This document shows positions 54,900 through 64,000 of a stretch of 64,000 nt of DNA, one piece after another (position 1 is the first letter of the stretch; each line of letters starts with the position of its first letter). The position numbers and the translations under genes were made by a program. The DNA comes from Nemophila menziesii (lineage: Eukaryota > Streptophyta > Magnoliopsida > Boraginales > Hydrophyllaceae), in assembly GCA_029959085.1 (NCBI GenBank), contig JARWIR010000003.1, forward strand, positions 26,427,505 through 26,491,504, given 5' to 3'. The notes below the pieces were generated by a model, which was given only the letters and a program-made list of their open reading frames with translations, was not told where the DNA came from and ran no database searches.

Positions 54900-57800
54900 T
54901 AAAAATTAAGATAATTTTTATGTTGAAAGTTGAAACACAAATTTAAAAAAGGCTATGTGTTTATTAAAAACCCTTTTTTGAGAGGCGATAAACAACGATC
55001 TCATAGTGACAGAATTCTCCAGCAATCAAGCTCTCTTCGTAACAAAAACAATGGTGGACCCGCCATTAGTAACCAGGTCGAATGCCCCTGCTCGGCGACA
55101 GTGGAACAACAACTAGATGCTATGGTAACGGATGAGAAACCAGCAACGGAAACGGAATTGGGACAATTTCTAAGCCTCTCCGCGGAGCTGGAAAAACATA
55201 GGTTACCCAAGCGGGCTCGAGTCTTTGACGCCCATGCTGATGGCATTCAGGAACTCGCTTCTCAGACTGCACCTAACACGAATAACCCACCTTGGAAAAA
55301 TTCGGGGTGGCACAATGCCGTTACAGGTTCATACACTATTATCCCTGCTATAGCTGACCCTAATAAAAATAGAGGAAAATCTTCGGGTATTGATGATATA
55401 AGAGACTTTACCTCACTAGTGGAAGATAACAAAGTTATTGAGGGTAGCGAATATCCACAAGTCATAAAGTCTAGAGAGGAGATAATTGAGGATATCGAAC
55501 TATGGAGAAACACAGTTGTAATTAGGTTGTTAGGTTATAAAGTTGGGTATAATTATCTAGCCACGAAATTAAGACATATATGGGGTACTAAAGGAATTTT
55601 TGAGCTAGTTGATGTTGGTCATGGGTATTTCATGGTTAGGTTCTCAAACCGAAATGATTTGAACTTCGTGCTTGATGGTGGTCCCTGGAAAATTTATGAT
55701 CGGTACTCAGTGGTGCGCGAGTGGATGCCAGATTTTAAACCGCACGAGGCTTCGATTACTACCACTACAACTTGGGTGAGAGTTTCTAATGTTGGTATTC
55801 ATAATTAAACCATGTGTATACTAAGGATGATGGAGGACTTTATAGGTAAAACAGACAGAATTGATCCATTAACCAAAACTATGAGAAGGGGAAATTACAC
55901 GAGAATTGCAGTAGAATTGAATTTGAATAGACCCTTAGTTCTGAAAATTCATATAGGGTCGAAACGTGAAAGGTGGAGTACGAGGGCGTTCACATGATAT
56001 GTTTCGAGTATGGACATTTTGGGCATCAAAAAGACAAATGCCCATTAATCAAGGAACATCAAGGTGAGGACATAGGGGTCGTGACAAAGAAGAGATAATG
56101 AGGCTTTACTGGTTTCACCTAAAGTGGTGGAAGGGGAACAACCCACATTTTGGGAATGGATGACAGTCGAACGTACTGGGAACAAAAATGGAGCGAGAAG
56201 GCAAAGTCAGAATGGGAAAGGCACTTCGAAAATGGGGCCTAAAAATAATCTGGGTTCGAGGTTCGAATCGCTATTCATAGAAGAAGAGGGGAGCAAGGAG
56301 AGAATTGGTTAGAACAGTATTTTGGGTAGCCGAAACAAACCGGGAAAAGGGAACTTAACAGGCAAATCGAATACTAAGGGAGGTAATTCTAAGAGAAGTA
56401 GTAAAAGTGGACAGAGGCCTCACGTGACAAGTTTGACAGCAGGCCTTCTCATGGAGTTGGTTATACTGATGTTGGTGTTTCTGAGATAGAACCGAGTCTA
56501 ATGTCGTAGGCAAAAACTGGAGTTAATACAGTAGGTGGGTCAGACATGGTCTCGAACCTAGAGCTCCACAGTCAGGTACCTGACTCTTTGGGTACGAAAG
56601 CAGAGATGACTGTTTGAACTCAAGAGCCAAGTGGGGTGGACCCTAACATAGTCATGAGCGTGTAACTCATTTGGGCGTTATCATCTATCTCTATATTATT
56701 TATTAATGTGTACACCAGTTAATATTTCTCACGGATGGAATGGTCTAGTTCATCCGCTGAATACTTTCGTATGGAACTATCATGGCGCATGTGCAGATAA
56801 CTTCCGAAGAGTGTTTCAGAGATATGATTCATACACACAAAGTTTGGTTGACAGTAATTGTAGAACCTCATGCGAGTGGTGAGAAAGTTAGCGAGATTAT
56901 TTAGAGTTTAGGGAAAACCAACTCAATTAGGGTGGAAGAAGAAACTTATCGAGGTGGAATCTGGCTTATTTGGGAGGATACAGAGGTGAATATTAAGGTC
57001 CTATCAGCGGGACGCCAAGTCATAAATATCAAGCTTTCAAAATCAGGATGTGATTCGTGGGTTTTTTTGGCGGTATATGCGCAAACATAAGCTTCATAAA
57101 GGGAGGAACTGCGGGTGGCTTTAAAAGAAGCTTTTGAAGATCTAGTTGACCCCTGGTTGATTGCCGGTGATTTTAATAAAGTTAGGAAAGAGGAAGTCAA
57201 GAGAGGTGGTAGTATGGCTGTCAATAGACGCATGCAAAGATTTGAGGAATGGAGACACGATTGAGGTTTAATTGATATGGGGTTTGATGGTCCACAATTC
57301 ACTTGGAGCGATTCATGGAACACGGGCCAAAGAATCATGAGACGATTGGACAAAGCTTATGGAAATCCGAACTTTATTCTTTATTTCTGCAGGCTAAAGT
57401 CACTCACCTCGATCGCGCTCACTCTGACCATATGCCTATTCTTATTCGTTTGGGGGTGATGGTTGGTCAGCAAGAAGGAGTAATCGATTTAGATTCGAAT
57501 CCGCATGGTGTTTGCATAAAGAATTTCCAAACTTTAAGCGATCCAAGTGGAAGGAGGATATAGAGGAATTAGGAGATAACATTTTATCGATGGCAGAATT
57601 ATTTCAAAATTTGGAAAGATGATGTGTTTGGGGATATTTATCGTAAGAAGAGACTACTAATGGCAAGGTTGAAGGGTATTCAGAAATCTTTGGATCGTGA
57701 GTATAATCCTTCTATGTTTCAGTTGGGCAAAAAACTGAGTGACGCCTACCTTGATGTTCTTGAAGAGGAGGAGATTTTGTGGTTTCAGAAAACCAAAAAA

Positions 57801-60800
57801 CAGTGGATCCATTCAGGGGAGCATAATACTAAGCTCTGTCATCTATCCACTATTCGGAAAAAAAAGAATGCGGAGGTGTCAAGGCAGAAAAATGAGAATG
57901 AGATTTTGGTTTCTAACGAAGAAGAGATCAAGGAACTAATTTGAGATTTTTTCAAAAGGCTATATTTGGCGGAGGAAGAGTTTATAGGCCCCTTCTCGCT
58001 ACCTCATATACCGCAAATTGAGGTTAGTGAGATAGAGCTACTTAGTCAAGAGTTCTCAGATGAGGAAATTAAGGAGGTGGTATTTCGTGCAAATCCAGTA
58101 AAAGCGCCTGGGCCGGATGGAATGTCTACATTGTTTTATCAAAAGAGTTTGAGTGTGGTGGGTCCTTCGGTTTGCAGAATGGTAAGGAAGTGTATCAATT
58201 TGGAGAGATAGGTTTGAGGCTCAATGGCATGTCGATTTATCTAATTCCAAAAATTAAAGATCCAGAAAGGGTGAGTCACTTTCGTCCTATTAGCCTCATT
58301 AATGTTCTGATTAAGTTTATTATGTCTGCTATGGTGAATCGCTTACGCCCTGTCTTGGCTGAGCGAATTGGTCCTAATCAAACAAGCTTCTTTCCGGGGA
58401 GATCCACTACAGATAACATCGTACTTGTACATGAGATAGCCTCTATGATGCATAATAAAGTGGGTAAGGTTAGTTGTATGACGGTTAATATTGACCTTGC
58501 TAAAGCCTATGATAAATTGAGTTGGCGATTTTTGGAGGACAGTATGTCAACTTTTGGGTTCCCTCCATCTTGGGTAATATTATTATTACGGCTATGTGTA
58601 CTAACACTATGTAGGTACTTTGAAATGAAGAGCCTCTAGACTCATGTATACCTCAGCGAGGTATCCCGAAAGGAGACCACTTATCCCCCAACCTGTTTGT
58701 GATGTGCATGGAGTGCTTATCAATATTGATAAACAATTTGTGCTCCAGTAACCAGTGGTCACCAATTCGGATTAGTAGGAATGGTCCCCCGATTTAACAT
58801 GTTTTATTCGCAGATGATTTCATATTGTTCGCCCAGGTTGATCTTATGAAGATGGTGATGCTGAAATTCTGTAACGAAGCAAGTCATAAGGTCAGTGAGG
58901 AAAAGTCTATCATATGTTTCTCGAAGAATGTATTGGTTAGGAGAAAGATAATTTAGCAAGTAGATGTGGTTTCGTACTTAGTGATTCCCTGGGTATTTAT
59001 TTAGAGGATTGAAAGTCCTAGAGGGGGGTGAATAGGATTACTAATAAGATTAATGCATAATTAAAAATATTTCGGACAATTATAAGTTTAAAGAAAAACT
59101 TCTAAGTCAATATATATCAAACTCTAATGGATAATGCAATAGGGTAACTAGGTTTGATATAATTGAAAAGACTAGCAATCAATAAAGAGATAATAGATAG
59201 AAAATAACGATGTATAGTGGTTCGGGGTTATCCCTACATCCACTACCTAAGGAGGCCACCTTAGGATTTCAAAGCTTCCCAACTAAGCTTCCGTGTCTCT
59301 CATAACCTGGGTGAGAACACAATACCCTTACAACCTCTTCGACACGAAGCAAACTCTTGTGATATCGCAACACAAGGAAACCGAGTATACTCCCTATACT
59401 CACACTCTCTCTTAATCTATCTATTACAAAGACAAGATCTACGAGGATAAAAACAATTGTTTGAAAGGTTGTTACAACTTTGCTAAGATCTCCTAAAGAG
59501 ATGATATAACTATAAGCTTAAAACTACTCTTGAGTAGATTAGAACTTTAAAGCTTCTTGGATTAACTCCTTGATTGAGTAGATATAACTAGTTGAATGAT
59601 CAAGATTGGATTGATACTTTGATAGCTTGAGACCTCTAATGAATGTATAATATTGTATAAAATGTGTTGGTAAGAGGTAGATTATTTCATAGCATAAAAT
59701 CCCATATTATAGCAAACTTTCTAACTCATGCCGGTATGCCGGTCCTCTAGGCGGTATGCCGGTCCGGCTTGTCTTCAAGTCAACGGTTAGATTTTACGTG
59801 GCATGTGACCATTGGGCAACGACTCTCTTCGCCGGTATGCCGGTCCTCTGGGCGGTATGCCGGCCTGGATACTAAATAAACCTTGAAAAATAATGTTTAA
59901 TTCGTGGAGAAAAGGTATTTAGTTAGGACAAGTGTAATGCACTATTTCGGAGATATTTAAAACACGATTTGGCAAATATTAAAACAAGATAAAAAGGATG
60001 TTAGGCCAACGAGATCCAATTGTATCGAATCGTCTGCCTAGAGGTTTTTATCGCAAGATGTCGATGAGCATGAGAGGTAAACTCGCTAGTTAGAACGCAC
60101 AAACTTTATCTTTGGCAGGAAGGGTCACTTTAGCTAAATCGGTGGTAAGTGTTATTCCCACCTACATCATGCAAACATCGAAGATTCTGGTCCATGTCTG
60201 TAAGGAAATTTATAAGGTTATTCGGGATTTTGTTTGGGGTAGTGGAGAAGAGGCGCAGAAAATTTATTGTATGTCTTGGGAGAAGCTATGTTGTACGAAG
60301 AAAGAGGGCGGTTTGGGTTTTCATGATATTAGGAATTTAATAGAGCGTTACTTGCGAAATTGGGTTGGCAGATTCCAAAAAATGATCGTGCGTTATGGGC
60401 CGTGGCGTTGAGACACAAGTATTTTAGCTATGGGTCAATTAATCGAGCTCCACAAAACTCTAATTCCAAGATGTGTAAGGGGATTCTTGAGGGGTGAGGG
60501 ATCCTGCTCAATGGTGTAGTAACATCACATACTGACCAGGAGGTTGAATACAAGTGGAAGCATGAGAAATCAGGGATGTTTTCGGTGAAGTCGACTTACA
60601 ATTCTACCCTATCACCGATAACTGATGTGGTTTTCAAGTGGGACAGAGTCTGGTCCTTGAAGTGTCCAAAAAAGTTCAAAATGCTGATTTAGAGGGCAAT
60701 TTGGGGGCGCCTACCAACTGCCTCTAATCTCGCTCGTCGTGGGGTAGAGGTTAGTGAGATGTGCATAGGTTGTGGCGTTGAGGTTGAGACAGAAGTTCAC

Positions 60801-61970
60801 CTTTTTAGGGACCGTAGCAGGTACGAGGGTCTTTGGGAAGGCTGGGCGGCCTTGGTTGAGTTAAGAATGCAAACAAGACAGATGTAGGCTGAGGTGCGAG
60901 CTGCTGCTGATCGCGAGTCTAATAGTTTGCTAAAAAATAGTGCAGGCCTGGAAGATCTTCGCGAGGATGGTGCATTCGCCTTCACAGATTCTGCAGTAAA
61001 TGTTGGTACTGCTGATCACACGTTGGACAGAAGTAGTGTGTTGTTCACTGAAAATAACAGAAATCGGCAGCACAAACTTGGTCAGGGAGGTGATGGACCT
61101 GTAACTCATGGTCCGATGCGTACTAGATAGGAGATTTCTGCTGCAGCGAGGGAGTGGTGGCAAGCACTCCTTGGCTGTAAAGAAGTAGTGAATGGCCTTG
61201 AGGAGAGAACTATCGCGCTCGCTATCTATTGGACGATTTGGACTGATCAAAATGATAGAATTTTTAACGGGGGTAGAAGAGGTAAATCAATACAATCTCT
61301 TAGATATATTGCTAAAATAATGTCGTCAATTATATATGAGCCTGAGGTAAAGAAGTAGATGGCGCTTTGATTATATCAGCAAAGAGCACATTTGTGAAGT
61401 GGGTTAAACCCGATGTGGGTATTAAATTAAATATTGATGGAAGTTTTAAAGAAGGGGAGTCAAAGGCTGGAGCGGGAGGCGTTTTCAGAGATATAGAAGG
61501 CGAATTCTTTGGGTGGTTTTGCGGAAACGGCTGAGGTATGTTCGGCTTTTCAATTGGAACTTGTTACTTTACAATTTGGTTTGTCTTTGACAATCAATAG
61601 GACTATTGAGGTGGTTGTGGTTGAAACTGGTTCGCTAGAGTTACACGCGCTAGTGAAGAGCGGTGAGAATAATGGTGATTTGTTTGACATATTATTGAAA
61701 GAATGTAGAGAGATGCTTGCGTCTCACGTGGGGTTTGAGCTTATTAATGTGTATAGAGGGAAGCGAACTATTGTTCGGATTATCTGGCTAAGTTGGGGAC
61801 GCACACGGAAGATGATCCGGTCTATTATGCTGACCCTCCCGAGGGTTTGAAGAAGTTGCTCATGAAAGACAAATGCGGTTTAGCTGCTCCTAGGTCCATA
61901 TTGTGCTCTCATTCGGGAGATTTGTAAGATAGTTATGACTTACCGGTTGCTTTAGACCTCAGTTCTATGG
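54900..61970 (+). pseudogene. Full-order but decayed LINE, related to the LINE at 52093
   Basis: ORF1 (54930-55808) has a DUF4283-like domain (LWRNTVVIRLLGYKVG, FMVRFSNRNDLNFVLDGG, WVRVSNVG). A CCHC knuckle follows (near 55995-56040, FEYGHFGHQKDKC). An endonuclease block has LVDPWLIAGDFNK-like sequence at 57140-57180. The reverse transcriptase has NPVKAPGPDGM (58095-58130), FRPISLINV, PGRSTTDNI, IDLAKAYDKLSW and the catalytic FADD (58808-58830). After a 996-bp insertion come the post-RT segment (VIPTYIMQT, about 60150), a zinc-finger region (CIGCGVEVETEVHLF, 60760) and RNase H (KLNIDGSFK, 61425; ELHALVKSG). Stops and frameshifts show it is dead. The C-terminal words match the 52093 LINE. The 5' and 3' limits are approximate. 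Confidence 0.82.
59005..60000. mobile_element. Unclassified 996-bp insertion in the LINE
   Basis: Removing this block rejoins LINE coding sequence in frame (LGIYL then GQRDPI), with ttag repeated at 59001-59004 and 60001-60004. The insert starts aggattgaaagtcctagagg and ends aaaaaggatg. It has no terminal inverted repeat, no TG...CA ends and no open frame. It contains gtatagtggttcggggtta and a twice-repeated ccggtatgccggtcctct block (59732 and 59833). The class is unknown. Confidence 0.65.
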
Positions 61971-62324
61971 GGAAAAAATCAAGATAATTTTTTTAATTAA
62001 ATATTATAATTTATATTTTAAATATATTTATGATATAAAAACATTTTATGAATATACTATACTAGTAATTATATAGATAATAAATATTATTTTTGTTATT
62101 TTGTACATAAAAAGAAGACTGATAAATTTTGGAGATTGAAATATTATGATCAGCAAATACATTTTGACTTTTTCGTGGGAAAACAAATCTAACGATAAAG
62201 ATTTCTAATCTCATAAATACAATGTTATTACCATACTTTAAATTCAATTACGTTGTTTGACCGAAACAAATTTACCTTAAAGAAATTCCTTACCAAAAAT
62301 GAAATAAAAGATCAAAAAAAGCCA

Positions 62325-62333
62325 TATAAAATA
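62325..62333 (+). promoter_or_regulatory. Putative TATA box of the membrane-protein gene
   Basis: TATAAAATA about 140 bp upstream of the predicted start codon, followed by a C/A-rich leader (about 62370-62471) typical of plant 5' untranslated regions. Confidence 0.5.
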
Positions 62334-62471
62334 ATCGGATTACTTTTGATGTGTGAAATGCTTTTTTAGACAAACTCCGCAAATCACTTCACTTTCACTT
62401 CTAGTACGAAACTCAGGAGCACAAACTCTTCACGCAACTGGAATCACCGCAACTAAACACCGCCGACCGTC

Positions 62472-63142
62472 ATGGAAGAGATGTATCTTATCTCATCTAC
62501 TCTCTCTTATTAGTCTCTTTTTAAATATATAATTATTACTAATTATTTTGATTGGTTTTCAGCAGATCTGAAGCATACCCCAAAGACTCATACTCTCCTC
62601 AAGTAAGAAGAACCACCTCAGCACCACCCTCAACCTCTACCACCAGCGTTCACGTCACCGCCCTAGACGGCCTAGTAAATGTAAACTCCCTCTTCACAAT
62701 CGCTGTCTTCGTCGGACTATCATTAGCCACACCCGGTCAACGGAGCTTGGAGGAACGCACATCATGCGACGCGGGCATTGACGTTGTCAAGAAGCTTCTA
62801 GTATTCGAAGTTGTTTCCTTCAGTTTCTTCTTGTTTTCATCTCTTGTAGCTCAAGGTCTTAAATTAGCAATCAATTTATTGAACAGTAAAGATGTGGATG
62901 AGGCATTTAAAGCTCACATCAATCTCAAGGTGTTGAAATTCGGAATGTTGGGATCGGCTGTTGGGTCTGTGATGGGTTGCGTGTTCTTGATGCTTTCTAT
63001 GGTGAATGTGATTCAGATTAGGTTGGGTATGTTGTCTTGTGGGAGTAAATCTGCTGTTCATGCAACTACGGCTTTGATTGTTCTGGTTTCCTCTGCTCTT
63101 CTTGTTTATATTTCCACAGCTTTTTATGCATTTACTAGGTGA
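62472..63142 (+). CDS. Four-helix plant membrane protein, two exons, 196 residues
   Basis: Predicted join 62472-62482, 62563-63142. The 11-nt first exon encodes MEEI (the last codon is split); a GT donor at 62483 and an acceptor after ttttcag complete it. The protein has a Ser/Thr/Pro-rich N-terminus (to about 35) and then HVTALDGLVNVNSLFT. Four hydrophobic helices follow, at about 37-56, 80-105, 130-155 and 167-192, with a short loop bearing TSCDAG after helix 1. The HVTALDGLVNVNSLFT signature recalls small plant membrane proteins annotated as MEE60-like (maternal effect embryo arrest 60). I make that link from memory and with moderate confidence; the biochemical role is unknown. The frame is intact, no transposon lies inside, and it has its own TATA and leader. 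It is the clearest ordinary host gene besides GLR. Confidence 0.8.
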
Positions 63143-64000
63143 GACCGTGAGAAAATGTAGAAATCAACTTGTGTATGCATATTTATTATATATTTGCACA
63201 TCGTGTGACTTAATCTAATTAATCTTAATCTTTAAATGATTCGTTTGTCTTATGTTAATGTTGGGAACTTGTCAACCTATATGTGTATATTAGAGAAGAG
63301 GCATATTTAGAAGAAAATAATTCGTAAATGATCATGCTATGATGACTATGTGGTTTATTGGTGATGGAGATCTATTTCCATGTGAGCACATCTAGCAGAG
63401 GTAGCCATTATTCAGTTTTTGAGTGCTAGCAGAGTGCTCTAGTGTATGACCATCATCTTATCATAGAGCTATGATTGACAGTAATGCATACAATTGTCTT
63501 TATATAGCGCCATAATAGAGAGCAATGTCCATGATATTGATAGTGATAAAATTGATTTTACTACATAAGATAAGATAAAATAAAATAAATGTGGGTAATC
63601 TATAAGGTCCATGGGACGGTTATAGTTAGATTCTATTCGTTTATATGTAGATTGACATTTGTCTTTGTAATTGTTTGAGATCGCCACAAATTTGAGGTTA
63701 TCGCTAATAATTTCATCTATGACATTAGTTGCATAAGATCCAGGATGTTTCAATTATTGCACCTTAGTAGCATCGTGCGAGTTTTCCACAGCTAATGCTT
63801 TCTTTCAATATGTTTAGTCTCGTTAAGTCTAGATACTTAATCCTCGAAAAATATGAGGTTAGGGGTATTTCTTTTATCAAACACCCCTTTAAAACATTAT
63901 ATGCTCTTCTGTAAAATTAAGATGTACGAAAGAATGTCTCTATCTTTTTTAGGCTGACTCGTTATATCGACCCGTCCCGACCTGTCTAATTTTGAGGTAT
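63143..64000. other. 3' flank and non-coding end of window
   Basis: Downstream of the membrane-protein stop is T-rich sequence suited to a 3' untranslated region (to about 63300), then AT-rich sequence without a recognisable gene. The minus-strand frame at 63469-63753 has no known feature. Confidence 0.5.

Noticed and set aside
54930..55808. The 292-residue frame as a host gene
   Set aside because: Its DUF4283-like domain and downstream knuckle, endonuclease and RT blocks identify it as ORF1 of a decayed LINE.

Overview
The window is nuclear DNA of a flowering plant, most likely a eudicot. It is AT-rich, the genes are split by GT-AG introns, and a plant-type glutamate receptor-like gene is present. 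Most of the sequence is layered transposable elements: LINEs, gypsy and copia-type LTR remnants, CACTA, hAT, Mutator, Tourist- and Stowaway-like MITEs, and SINEs. I cannot name the species. There are no bacterial features and no CRISPR.

Layout. 1-6.8 kb: a small hAT element with perfect 8-bp target duplications (127-833), a decayed CACTA/TNP2 transposase (about 1288-4300) and a decayed LINE (about 4740-6770). 6.9-17.4 kb: a glutamate receptor-like (GLR) pseudogene scattered by insertions. These include a 1-kb foldback element, two small MITEs, a 2.3-kb telomere-like hexamer/heptamer array (10705-13020), a solo LTR and a Tourist-type MITE. 17.4-26.2 kb: a possible second solo LTR, a nearly complete decayed LINE on the minus strand and a 5'-truncated LINE. 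Each LINE is interrupted by a hAT element; the second hAT keeps a dimerisation-domain relic. 26.2-39.8 kb: an apparently intact five-exon GLR gene encoding 865 residues. Its third intron is about 10 kb and holds a MITE with a nested SINE, a gypsy element, a LINE and a hAT element.

40.13-48.24 kb: the most notable object, an apparently intact 8107-bp Mutator-like element (MULE). It has a perfect 9-bp target duplication and inverted termini of about 375 bp. It carries two convergent genes: a 12-exon MURA-type transposase (1602 codons open in phase across all junctions) and a small GRF-zinc-finger / coiled-coil / membrane-tail protein. The termini and seven of the transposase introns carry the same phased motif, roughly GAC-N6-CCCCCT, at about 30-32 bp spacing. 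Three consecutive transposase exons are near-identical tandem copies.

48.2-62 kb: non-coding sequence, a 1557-bp hAT element with perfect 8-bp duplications, a young 5'-truncated LINE with a perfect 16-bp duplication and an uninterrupted 712-codon reading frame, a Stowaway-like MITE, and a decayed relative of that LINE split by a 996-bp unclassified insertion. 62.3-63.2 kb: an ordinary host gene for a four-helix membrane protein of 196 residues, with an 11-nt first coding exon.

The likely host genes are the GLR gene and the small membrane protein gene. The two MULE genes are element-encoded and probably work together in its transposition. The rest is remnant or non-coding.
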